Position numbers and translations under genes: made by a program. Positions 1 to 5,947 of a stretch of 10,908 bases of DNA are shown one piece after another. The notes beneath the pieces were generated by a model that saw only the letters and a program-made list of their open reading frames with translations, was not told the DNA's origin and searched no databases. Source of the stretch: Methanosarcina sp. (GTDB taxonomy: Archaea; Halobacteriota; Methanosarcinia; Methanosarcinales; Methanosarcinaceae); assembly GCA_017883485.1 (NCBI GenBank), contig JADGNM010000053.1, forward strand, positions 1 through 10,908. The letters are read 5' to 3'. Position 1 is the stretch's first letter, and each line of letters begins with the position of its first letter.

Positions 1-36
1 TCTTGTCATAGAACACTAAACAATTCCAAGATAACG

Positions 37-100
37 GCGGGCGGCCCTTGCATACCCCATCCTTTAGGTTGGGGTGGCCGCCCGCAATTTGATTTTTTTT
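37..100 (+). terminator. GC-rich nested hairpin with T8 run (terminator or element end)
   Basis: A perfect 10-bp stem, GCGGGCGGCC (37-46) with GGCCGCCCGC (76-85), encloses a second 5-bp stem, CCCCA (55-59) with TGGGG (70-74), around the loop TCCTTTAGGT. A run of eight T follows at 93-100. Hairpin plus T-run fits an intrinsic-type terminator for a plus-strand gene ending before the window. The inner part (CCCCATCCTTTAGGTTGGGG) also resembles the subterminal hairpins at the right end of IS200/IS605-IS1341 (TnpB) elements, so it could be the end of such an element lying to the left. The sequence alone does not separate these options. Confidence 0.5.
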
Positions 101-140
101 GATAGAAATGTGTAAGCTGGAGAATGTTAACGTGTTTTTA

Positions 141-150
141 GCATATATAA
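141..150 (+). promoter_or_regulatory. Candidate archaeal TATA box (orphan promoter)
   Basis: GCATATATAA is a good match to an archaeal TATA box. A start site about 25 bases downstream would fall near 172-176, right at an ATG at 175. The same 11-base core (GCATATATAAT) occurs on the minus strand at 3419-3429 upstream of the AAA ATPase. No convincing gene follows here, so the product is unknown. Confidence 0.45.
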
Positions 151-628
151 TATTGTGAAAATTATGCAGAACCGATGTATTCTGTTTGTACCTTTAGATC
201 CAAAATCCGTATATTTTTCTTAACAGAAACGTTTCGCAGAACATGTTTCAAGTTATTGGTTCCTGATTCCAATTACAAGGTCTTGATTCTAAATATATTT
301 TCGTATTTTTATTATACAATTCCACATCTGTTTGATGATATAAGATACTTATTGGAGCTTCGACATGTATCGTTACTCATAAATTTAAAGAGTTTAAAAG
401 AGTGGAAAGCAAACTTGAACTTCTCCCCTTCACAAGCTTGGGGCCTGGGAAGATGAGCAGGATTCCAAATTTGTCAACTTTTGGAAGTCCAGCTTGAAAT
501 TCCCAGCAATTACGGGGGGATCTGGACTTTGAAGACCTGGCAACTCCTAAATTAAACATTTTTCCGAGAAGGGAAGTCAAGTTTAAATAGTTTGAATGCA
601 GCAGGGGTTCATTGGGCTCATAGTGGTA

Positions 629-638
629 ATTAATAAAT
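629..638 (+). promoter_or_regulatory. Candidate rnz TATA box with overlapping dyad
   Basis: TTAATAAATA lies about 26-35 bases before the rnz ATG, which would give a nearly leaderless transcript. This fits the absence of a Shine-Dalgarno before the start. An alternative TATA-like sequence, TTTAAATA, is at 582-589. The dyad AATACT-CCTG-AGTATT (636-651) overlaps the downstream edge of the first box, where a bound repressor would block initiation. Confidence 0.4.
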
Positions 639-663
639 ACTCCTGAGTATTACTGAGTTCAGT

Positions 664-1581
664 ATGCTTCGCGTTATTTTTCTTGGTACTGGAGGCTCTC
701 TTCCGACCCGCAACAGAAATCCTTCTGCAATCATGGTCAACCGCAAAGGAGAACTCCTTCTTTTTGACTGTGGGGAAGGCACCCAGCAGCAAATGATGCG
801 GGCAAGGACTGGGATGATGAGTTTATCCTCAATTTTCGTAAGTCATTTCCATGCTGATCATTTCCTGGGAATTCCGGGTCTTATCCAGACCATGTCTTTC
901 ATTGGAAGAAAAGAACCTCTTCTTATTTACGGCCCCGAAGGGACCAGGGAATTTACTGAGCTATTTAAGGCCTTTGGCTTTTTCAACTTCAAATATGAGA
1001 TATACGGTATCCAGTTGAAGCCGGGGGATATTGTGGAAAGAAAAGATTATGTAATCCGGGCTTTAAAGACCGAACACAGTATCCCGAGCCTGGGATATGC
1101 ACTTATAGAAAATCCTCGCCCCGGGCGTTTCAACAGGGAGAAAGCAGTCGAACTTGGGATCCCTCCCGGCCCACTTTTCGCAGAACTGCAAAAAGGAAAT
1201 TCTCTTGAAATCGATGGAAAATTCGTAAAACCGGAGGATGTAATGGGCTCCTTGAGACCTGGAAGGACTGTCGTATACAGCGGGGATACCCGACCCTGCG
1301 AATCCATCCTTGAAGCTAGCAGGGATGCTGATCTCCTGATCCATGATTGCAGTTTTTCTGACGAAATGACAGATTGGGCAGAAGAGTCCGGGCATTCGAC
1401 AGCCGGAGAAGTTGCAGCCCTTGCAAAAGAAGCCCGGGTCAGGAGATTAATCCTTACTCATATAAGCTCTCGCTACACAGATGATGTAGAGCCCATCCTG
1501 AACGACTCAATAAAGATATTTAAAAATGTGGTAGTAGCCGAAGACCTTATGGAAGTTGAAGTGCCGTACAGGCCGGAATGA
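664..1581 (+). CDS. rnz: Ribonuclease Z (tRNA 3'-end endonuclease)
   Basis: Short-form tRNase Z, which cuts the 3' trailer from precursor tRNAs after the discriminator base so that CCA can be added. The 305-residue length is normal for the short form. It is a metallo-beta-lactamase-fold zinc enzyme. The HxHxDH motif is H61, H63, D65 and H66; further metal ligands are H138, D208 (YSGDTR) and H266 (LILTHISSR); H244 lies in the GHST motif. The flexible-arm/exosite segment that grips the tRNA elbow is at about 154-178 and contains the typical GIPPGPLFAELQKG. The ATG at 664 begins directly with the conserved strand LRVIFLGTGGS, so the start is firm. There is no Shine-Dalgarno, and a TATA-like box 30 bases upstream suggests a nearly leaderless message. 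The gene stands alone and faces a convergent small hypothetical gene. Confidence 0.97.
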   Translation: MLRVIFLGTGGSLPTRNRNPSAIMVNRKGELLLFDCGEGTQQQMMRARTGMMSLSSIFVSHFHADHFLGIPGLIQTMSFIGRKEPLLIYGPEGTREFTELFKAFGFFNFKYEIYGIQLKPGDIVERKDYVIRALKTEHSIPSLGYALIENPRPGRFNREKAVELGIPPGPLFAELQKGNSLEIDGKFVKPEDVMGSLRPGRTVVYSGDTRPCESILEASRDADLLIHDCSFSDEMTDWAEESGHSTAGEVAALAKEARVRRLILTHISSRYTDDVEPILNDSIKIFKNVVVAEDLMEVEVPYRPE

Positions 1582-1652
1582 GGCTTTTAACACTCATTTC
1601 TCATAGCGTATAAATATTTAATAAATAAGATTACATTAATAATCCTATTAAC

Positions 1653-1913
1653 TCAAATTAGAGTCCAATCCAATTTTTTGTTCTCAACGTCGTAAAGTGT
1701 AACTCTCATTGTCCGGTCTTCTACATCATAAACAGGCTTTACACCTAAATAGAGAGGGCTGCCAAGATTTATACCGAGCTCACCATCAACTCTCCCAAAA
1801 TATACCCGGCCTTTGGTACTTTTTTCTTCGACTGTTACACCTTTCCAGATCAGGTTCTGAATAACGTTTATAACCTGGCATTCAAACCTGTCAACTTCAC
1901 GTATCTCGTTCAT
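1653..1913 (-). CDS. Small hypothetical protein (86 aa)
   Basis: I do not recognise the family. The open frame extends upstream to an ATG at 2045, but I chose the internal ATG at 1913. From there the protein (MNEIREVDRFECQV...) has a soluble, charged composition, and AAGGGA lies a few bases upstream. The upstream 44 residues look like translated leader DNA. The protein has an N-terminal helix-like part (1-25) and then several short beta-strand-like segments, VYFGRVDGELGINLGSPLYL (37-56) and MRVTLYDVENKKLDWTLI (69-86), suggesting a small beta-rich domain. There is no signal peptide or membrane segment. It lies 168 bases downstream of the AAA ATPase on the same strand, but its own promoter-like TATA is visible at 1989-2002, so co-transcription is uncertain. 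Confidence 0.7.
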   Translation of the reverse strand: MNEIREVDRFECQVINVIQNLIWKGVTVEEKSTKGRVYFGRVDGELGINLGSPLYLGVKPVYDVEDRTMRVTLYDVENKKLDWTLI

Positions 1914-1941
1914 GAGGATCCCTTTTGTGTTTATTTCAGAT

Positions 1942-2002
1942 CTGGTTAAGACCTTGCTCAACCAGTTATACTGATAAGACAATAGCGATTTTATACATAA
2001 AA
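1942..2002 (-). promoter_or_regulatory. Candidate promoter plus dyad for the 86-aa gene
   Basis: On the minus strand, TTTTATGTATAAAA (2002-1989) is a TATA-like element. A start site about 25 bases downstream would lie near 1966-1970. The dyad CTGGTT (1942-1947) / AACCAG (1960-1965) with a 12-base spacer would then sit immediately at the 5' end of the transcript. It could be an operator or a 5' hairpin in a leader of about 55 bases. Confidence 0.35.
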
Positions 2003-2081
2003 CTATTCCAAACTCATAAGACTGAAAAAGCGTGTAAGTATACATGCTTAGAAGTATATTACTTAAATAAGTTTTAGCCGC

Positions 2082-3200
2082 TTATACATATAGTTCAGAG
2101 GGATCACTCCCAATTTCTTTTCTGCCGAGTCTTTCAAGGGCTCCTTCAAAGTCCTTACCTGTTACTATTTCTCTGTCTTCGATAATTGCCTTGTGAAGGG
2201 CAGTCTTCAATACTTTTTCAACAATATCCCTGCCTGAAAGTCCTTTTGATTTCTTTGCAAGGGCTCGGAAATTACAGTCTTCAACCTGCAAGGGGAATGT
2301 CTTTACGTTTGACTCGAATATGCGAAGGGCTTCCTCTTCTCCGGGCAGAACGAACTCAATCTCTTCCTCAAACCTGCTCCTTACAGCAGAGTCAAGGGTG
2401 TGGATCCTGTTTGTAGAGCATATGGTACAGACTCCGTCGCGTTCCACTATACCATCCATCTCTGTAAGAAGAGCGTTTACGATTTCACTTACATCTCCTC
2501 TCAATTCCTGAAACTTTCTGTCCAGAGCTATTGCATCAAGTTCATCGATGAAAATTATACAGGGTGCCATCTCTTCTGCCCGGTCGTAAAGCTGGTGTAT
2601 CTGGCGGGCTCCGTCTCCTACATATTCTCCTATTAGCTGGGTAGCTTTGACAGGAATAATGGGCACATCGGTCTTGTTTGCAAGGGCTTTTGCAAGCATA
2701 GTTTTTCCGGTGCCAGAGGGCCCGAAAAATAGGATATTTCTTGGCGCCCATTTCCCGAAGCGTTCGGGGTCTTCCAGAAAGCGTTCTATCAGCTTGCATT
2801 TCTGCTTTGCAAGTTCCTGTCCAATTATATCCTCGAATCTAACACTACTTTTTATCTCTGATGAGGAAGGAAGGCCGTTTTCCTCTTCAGTTACAATAAT
2901 CGAGGTTGAATTTCCTATTACTGATTCTGCAGGTTCCACGTCTATAATCCGATAAGCAAAATTAGGGAACATCCTCCGGTCAAAAAGATAATCTCCCTTA
3001 CGCGCAACGTGTCCATTCCATTGCTCCCTGGCGTAAAATTCAAAAACATCCCGGTTTTCAATCACCGGATATTCGTCCATCATGCCGCTTAATGGATAGC
3101 CTTCAGGCTTCAGAATAAGGAGCTCAGAGGTTGATTTCCCAAATTCGGTATTGCTTTCATGAGTCTTTTTTGCATTCACTCTTTGTGAGACAGGTCGCAC
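2082..3200 (-). CDS. AAA family ATPase (single classical AAA domain)
   Basis: ATP-driven remodelling protein of the classical AAA family. With the GTG start at 3200 it has 372 residues. Residues 1-115 form an N-terminal region without a motif I recognise. The AAA module begins at VRFEDIIGQ (120-128). Walker A is GPSGTGKT (160-167), Walker B CIIFIDE (214-220), and sensor 1 Asn is at 264 (STNR). The second region of homology is LDSAVRSRFEEEIEF (269-283), with candidate arginine fingers R274 and R276. A sensor-2-like GLSGRDI is at 320-326. There is no second AAA domain, protease domain or membrane segment, so it is not FtsH, PAN or Cdc48 in the strict sense. Substrate and partner are unknown. 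An in-frame TAG lies just upstream of 3200. No Shine-Dalgarno precedes the GTG, and ATG codons at residues 40-41 are alternative starts. The function is sure to family level only. Confidence 0.93.
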   Translation of the reverse strand: MRPVSQRVNAKKTHESNTEFGKSTSELLILKPEGYPLSGMMDEYPVIENRDVFEFYAREQWNGHVARKGDYLFDRRMFPNFAYRIIDVEPAESVIGNSTSIIVTEEENGLPSSSEIKSSVRFEDIIGQELAKQKCKLIERFLEDPERFGKWAPRNILFFGPSGTGKTMLAKALANKTDVPIIPVKATQLIGEYVGDGARQIHQLYDRAEEMAPCIIFIDELDAIALDRKFQELRGDVSEIVNALLTEMDGIVERDGVCTICSTNRIHTLDSAVRSRFEEEIEFVLPGEEEALRIFESNVKTFPLQVEDCNFRALAKKSKGLSGRDIVEKVLKTALHKAIIEDREIVTGKDFEGALERLGRKEIGSDPSELYV

Positions 3201-3357
3201 TTCGTTATCAACTCGGATGCTTTTCTATACCGCTATAGTAATCCAACGAGCTAATAAAATTAACCCTAAGACCAATCCGGGTATTCAACTTCGAAAGCCA
3301 GATCTTACTAGCAGATCAAACTGGAATATTTCTAAAACATTCCCATCAAGAACACTA

Positions 3358-3381
3358 TTAAGCATCTTAAGCACTCTTAAG
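3358..3381. repeat. CTTAAG repeat cluster (first copy of TTAAG-N3-CTTAAG)
   Basis: TTAAG (3358), CTTAAG (3366) and CTTAAG (3376) follow one another at spacings of 8 and 10 bases, about one helical turn. The first 14 bases, TTAAGCATCTTAAG, match TTAAGAATCTTAAG at 3814-3827 at 13 of 14 positions. The unit is palindromic apart from its 3-base spacer, as expected of a dimeric regulator's site. This is inference; no regulator is known from the window. Confidence 0.45.
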
Positions 3382-3414
3382 GCAACTTATCCGTCGGTCT
3401 GTTATCAGGATTCA

Positions 3415-3430
3415 GGTAATTATATATGCC
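3415..3430 (-). promoter_or_regulatory. Candidate TATA box for AAA ATPase
   Basis: On the minus strand this reads GGCATATATAATTACC, a strong archaeal TATA-like element that would start transcription near 3396-3400 and leave a leader of about 195 bases before the GTG at 3200. A weaker alternative, TTTTATTAG at 3252-3260, would give a leader of about 30 bases. The sequence does not decide between them. Confidence 0.4.
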
Positions 3431-3436
3431 AGTACC

Positions 3437-3464
3437 CATTGTACAAATTTCATTGTACAAATTT
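3437..3464. repeat. Tandem 14-bp repeat CATTGTACAAATTT
   Basis: Two exact, directly adjacent copies occupy 3437-3450 and 3451-3464. Each contains the 8-base palindrome TTGTACAA. They lie directly upstream of the minus-strand TATA element at 3415-3430, a position usual for an activator site. An inverted partial copy (AAATTTGTACA) is at 3769-3779, upstream of the divergent small gene. Confidence 0.55.
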
Positions 3465-3768
3465 ATGTATCTCGATGGATCTCAGATGAGTGTAAAATAT
3501 TTATATGAGTAAACAAATAGGTGATTAGCTCTTGAAGTATACTGATTATCGGTTATATTAAATAATATGCTTTCTAGAAGTTCTAACGTTGAATTTCATG
3601 ATTCTGACCTAATTTACATATGCATAAAGGTCTGATCTAAGAGAGAAAGCTAATATATTAGAGAAAATAATATAAAACTCAATTATTAATCAGAATAATT
3701 TTCGAGCACAGTTTAAAATCTGTAAAGAATATTCAATAATTAACCGACTGATGAATTCATTATAGTTC

Positions 3769-3779
3769 AAATTTGTACA
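3769..3779. repeat. Inverted copy of TGTACAAATTT
   Basis: AAATTTGTACA is the exact reverse complement of the last 11 bases of the tandem repeat at 3437-3464. It lies about 27 bases upstream of the TATA-like CTAATAAATTA (3806-3815...) that could drive the small gene at 3852. Confidence 0.4.
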
Positions 3780-3805
3780 GTTGTATTATGCCTATGAAAT
3801 GAAGG

Positions 3806-3827
3806 CTAATAAATTAAGAATCTTAAG
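3806..3827 (+). promoter_or_regulatory. Candidate promoter and overlapping TTAAG dyad for small gene
   Basis: The TATA-like TAATAAATTA is followed by, and overlaps, TTAAG-AAT-CTTAAG (3814-3827), the second copy of the motif at 3358-3371. A start site would be expected near 3836-3840, giving a leader of 12-16 bases. A protein bound to the dyad would sit between the TATA box and the start site, which is typical of repression. Confidence 0.35.
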
Positions 3828-3851
3828 TAGCAGATAAGGTAATTTCAGAGC

Positions 3852-4049
3852 ATGGTTTTTATGTTTACTATGGAGAATACAGAAGGTTTCGACCAGAAAA
3901 CTCTTGATAAGATGAATGCTGAAGTCAAGAAAACGATGAGTAAGCACGATCCGAAATCAAAAGACTATAAAAAAATCTGCGAGCAGGTTGAAGATCAGGT
4001 CTTTGATAAATACTGTTCCGAAGTGTTCAGGCCATCTCTTAAACTTTGA
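3852..4049 (+). CDS. Small charged hypothetical protein (65 aa)
   Basis: The family is not recognised. The predicted protein is Lys/Asp/Glu-rich and mostly helical in pattern, with two cysteines (C43 and C55) and no signal peptide or membrane segment. AGGTAAT at 3837-3843 resembles the AGGTGAT part of the archaeal Shine-Dalgarno and lies 8 bases before the ATG at 3852. In-frame ATGs at 3861 and 3870 are alternatives; the last gives a 59-residue protein beginning MENTEGFDQK, where the hydrophilic body starts. Support for its being real comes from that ribosome binding site, a promoter-like TATA with an overlapping dyad just upstream, and a hairpin plus T-tract terminator starting three bases after the stop. 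This is a complete small transcription unit. The function is unknown. Confidence 0.62.
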   Translation: MVFMFTMENTEGFDQKTLDKMNAEVKKTMSKHDPKSKDYKKICEQVEDQVFDKYCSEVFRPSLKL

Positions 4050-4051
4050 TG

Positions 4052-4110
4052 ATTTACCGTCATTTAAATGATCATTCACGGTAAATTCATTTTTTATTTT
4101 TACTTAGTTT
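4052..4110 (+). terminator. Hairpin and T-rich terminator after the small gene
   Basis: ATTTACCGT (4052-4060) pairs perfectly with ACGGTAAAT (4078-4086) as a 9-bp stem with a 17-base loop that itself contains the palindrome CATTTAAATG. T-rich tracts (TTTTTTATTTTT and later runs) follow from 4090. It begins three bases after the TGA of the 65-residue gene. Confidence 0.7.
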
Positions 4111-4165
4111 CTTATTTTTCATCTACACTTAGCATTAATTTTAACTAGAATTATTATTGACAATC

Positions 4166-4175
4166 TTTTTATATT
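4166..4175 (+). promoter_or_regulatory. Candidate TATA box for the secreted-protein gene
   Basis: TTTTTATATT would place a transcription start near 4195-4200. That makes either a leaderless start at the ATG of 4196 or a leader of about 20 bases before the ATG at 4217. No Shine-Dalgarno is visible before either. Confidence 0.35.
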
Positions 4176-4195
4176 CCTGCCTCTTATTCTCAACT

Positions 4196-4705
4196 ATGGT
4201 ATCTTGCATTAAAAATATGGCTTTGAGTTCTTTCCTTCTCATTGTACTTTTATTTATCCCATTAGCAGGTGCAGTCGATCCGGCAATCAGGGGAGCTGAT
4301 CTGTATAAAGCACCTGCTAGTTCTAATCTTGGGAATGATCTCTTTTCAGAGATGAGCATAAAAGCCGATCTTTACAACCAGAAATTCGATGAAGTTCCCA
4401 TGCTTTTTCAAAGGCTTGTGGGAAGTGAACAAATTGCCGGGAGAATCAAACTTGAAAAAGGCGAGATGCTTTATATGACTTTTCTTATGACAGGAGGGAA
4501 AGTAAGAGATTTTTACAGGTATGATACTTCTGATGACCCCTACTCAAAGTTCGAGCCTTCAATAATTGTGGAAACCGATGAGCAGACAGTGAGAAAGATA
4601 CTTGATTCGAATGATCCTTTAAGGGAAGCAGTGGATAGCATGAATGAAGATTCTCTGAAGGTAGAAGCCAAAGGATTCTTCCGAAATGCAGAGCCTGGGC
4701 TGTGA
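4196..4705 (+). CDS. Secreted or membrane-anchored protein of unknown function (169 aa)
   Basis: The protein has a clear N-terminal signal peptide: a short n-region with Lys6 (from the ATG at 4196), a hydrophobic core ALSSFLLIVLLFIPLAG (9-25) and an A-x-A-type cleavage site after Ala26, before VDPAIRG. The mature part of about 143 residues is hydrophilic with mixed alpha/beta character. The C-terminal third, PSIIVETDEQTVRKIL (121-136) ... DPLREAVDSM ... LKVEAKGF, loosely resembles the last strands and helix of SCP2-type lipid-binding domains. That resemblance is by eye only. The frame continues upstream to a TTG at 4157; the ATG at 4196 keeps a positively charged n-region, and the ATG at 4217 is also possible. 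It is convergent with the glm operon, 48 bases from its end, and has no clear functional link to it. Confidence 0.82.
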   Translation: MVSCIKNMALSSFLLIVLLFIPLAGAVDPAIRGADLYKAPASSNLGNDLFSEMSIKADLYNQKFDEVPMLFQRLVGSEQIAGRIKLEKGEMLYMTFLMTGGKVRDFYRYDTSDDPYSKFEPSIIVETDEQTVRKILDSNDPLREAVDSMNEDSLKVEAKGFFRNAEPGL

Positions 4706-4707
4706 AG

Positions 4708-4726
4708 CAGCTTTATTCATAAGCTG
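4708..4726. terminator. Weak hairpin between convergent genes
   Basis: CAGCTT (4708-4713) and AAGCTG (4721-4726) form a 6-bp stem with a 7-base loop in the 48-base gap between the secreted-protein gene and the end of the glm operon. There is no long T-run, but the minus strand carries TATTTTTATC just before the hairpin. It may serve as a bidirectional end; support is weak. Confidence 0.3.
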
Positions 4727-4753
4727 ATAAAAATATTCAAGGTTGTAATTGCT

Positions 4754-5947
4754 TTACCGCTTGACAATTTCTCCCGGATATGTAGATTTACCTTTTTCTA
4801 TCATCACACCAATATTTATGCTTGTATTGATTCCGGTATGCACGTCGTCTCCCATGATCACTCCGAGTTTTCTTCTTTCAGAATCGAGAAGCTTGCTTTT
4901 TATCCTTACTTTTATATTTTTCCCATCATGGCGGAGATTGGCAACCTTTGTGCCTGCTCCGAAATTACAACGGCGCCCAATTACACTGTCCCCTACATAG
5001 CTCAGGTGCCCTACATGGGTACCTTCCATGATAATCGTATTCTTGATCTCAACGGCATTTCCGACTCTGGCATTGTTCCCGATTGCAGTAGAAGAGCGGA
5101 TATAACAATTAGGTCCTATATCGCAGTTTTCCCCAATTACAACAGGTCCTTCAATGTAAGAGCCGTTCCTGACAAAGGTGCCCTTTCCAATTGTAACTTC
5201 ACCTTTAATGGTTGCATTGGGTTCAACGGTGCCTTCGCAACTGCCTTTAAGGTCTTTAAGGAGCTGTTCATTTGCTTTCAGAAGGTCCCAGGGATATCCT
5301 ATATCTATCCATCTGCCCTCCAGAGGGCTGTAACCCACAGCTGCTCCACTATCTATCAACATCTGGATGGAATCCGTAATCTCGAATTCATTTCTTACTG
5401 ACGGCTGAGTTATGTCAATGAAATCAAAAATTGACTCCCTGAATAGATAAATTCCGGCATTTGCGAGATTAGTCGGAGGGTTTTTAGGTTTTTCAATTAT
5501 CCTTACCACTTTATTATTTTCAGTTTCAAGCACTCCGAAATCAGATGGGTTATCCACCTCTTTTACGCAAATCACAGCTTCCTCTGTCCTAGAAAGCAGG
5601 GCCTTTAAATCCTCCTGGCCAATTAACATGTCTCCATTAAGTACAAGGAAAGCCTCTTCAACATGTCCCTTTGCATAACCTATTGCATCTGCAGTGCCTA
5701 ACTGTTCCTTCTGCGGGACATACTCTATACTCGCTCCCCATTTACTTCCTTCCCCGAAGTACTCCCGAATTTGCTGTTCAAGGTATCCTGTAATGAAGAC
5801 AAAGCCCTCAATGCCTGCATCTATGGCTGAGTTTACGATATGCTCAAGGATGGGCTTGTTTGCTACCTGGAGCATGACTTTAGGACAGTCAGAAGTTAGA
5901 GGCTCCATCCTTGTGCCTTTTCCTGCCACAAGGACTACTGCTTTCAT
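4754..5947 (-). CDS. glmU: Bifunctional GlmU-like sugar-1-phosphate nucleotidylyltransferase / acetyltransferase (copy 1)
   Basis: Converts glucosamine-1-P to GlcNAc-1-P with acetyl-CoA and then to UDP-GlcNAc with UTP. It has 397 residues. The nucleotidyltransferase domain (1-230) has [10 protein letters not shown] (9-18), K23, GTADAI (84-89), the metal-binding LNGD with D106, EKP (152-154), NAG (163-165) and WIDIG with D215. The C-terminal left-handed beta-helix (about 240-397) has hexapeptide repeats. Its HLSYVGDS loop gives H314 and Y317, followed by N337, K343 and K346. These five reproduce the spacing of the catalytic residues I recall for the Sulfolobus tokodaii enzyme ST0452 (H308, Y311, N331, K337, K340). 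The fold is of the archaeal ST0452/MJ1101 type rather than a bacterial GlmU orthologue. A strong GGGAGG (5955-5960) precedes the ATG by 7 bases, and the ATGA overlap with glmM implies translational coupling. It is the last gene of the operon. Confidence 0.94.
   Translation of the reverse strand: MKAVVLVAGKGTRMEPLTSDCPKVMLQVANKPILEHIVNSAIDAGIEGFVFITGYLEQQIREYFGEGSKWGASIEYVPQKEQLGTADAIGYAKGHVEEAFLVLNGDMLIGQEDLKALLSRTEEAVICVKEVDNPSDFGVLETENNKVVRIIEKPKNPPTNLANAGIYLFRESIFDFIDITQPSVRNEFEITDSIQMLIDSGAAVGYSPLEGRWIDIGYPWDLLKANEQLLKDLKGSCEGTVEPNATIKGEVTIGKGTFVRNGSYIEGPVVIGENCDIGPNCYIRSSTAIGNNARVGNAVEIKNTIIMEGTHVGHLSYVGDSVIGRRCNFGAGTKVANLRHDGKNIKVRIKSKLLDSERRKLGVIMGDDVHTGINTSINIGVMIEKGKSTYPGEIVKR

Larger units (their letters stand above)
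101..663. other. Gene-poor region upstream of rnz
   Basis: No convincing gene is visible here. The stretch contains a strong TATA-like element at 141-150, a cluster of inverted repeats at 444-529, and two small dyads directly before the rnz start (636-663). One 93-codon open frame (175-456) translates to a Phe/Ile/Tyr/Leu-rich sequence typical of chance reading through AT-rich DNA, and I do not call it a gene. The region could carry an untranslated RNA, as described in the findings. Confidence 0.6.
3201..3851. other. Divergent intergenic region with mirrored motifs
   Basis: This 651-base AT-rich stretch lies between the divergently transcribed AAA ATPase and small-protein genes. No credible gene is present. 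It contains candidate promoters in both directions, a tandem 14-base repeat (CATTGTACAAATTT, 3437-3464) with an inverted 11-base copy at 3769-3779, and TTAAG-N3-CTTAAG at 3358-3371 and 3814-3827. A small dyad CTATA-CCGC-TATAG lies at 3225-3238 close to the ATPase start. Confidence 0.6.

Noticed and set aside
175..456. 93-codon plus-strand open frame directly after a TATA-like box
   Set aside because: The translation is rich in Phe, Ile, Tyr and Leu with no domain pattern and runs into the inverted-repeat region. It looks like chance reading of AT-rich DNA, though the promoter spacing is noted in the findings.
1914..2045. 44-residue N-terminal extension of the 86-aa protein
   Set aside because: It covers a TATA-like palindrome and a dyad, has unlike composition, and the internal ATG at 1913 has a better upstream sequence.
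3437..3464. Tandem repeat considered as CRISPR or microsatellite
   Set aside because: Only two adjacent copies without spacers; better read as a protein-binding motif repeat.
3217..3489. 90-codon plus-strand open frame in the divergent spacer
   Set aside because: No ribosome binding site, no recognisable motif, and it reads across the repeated motifs and a minus-strand TATA element.
3590..3640. Possible C/D box RNA (ATGATTCTGA and CTGA elements)
   Set aside because: The C box does not match RTGATGA and no C'/D' pair at normal spacing is present.
4838..5401. 187-codon plus-strand open frame opposite glmU1
   Set aside because: Antisense to the conserved beta-helix and nucleotidyltransferase coding sequence, whose repeats help keep the opposite frame open.
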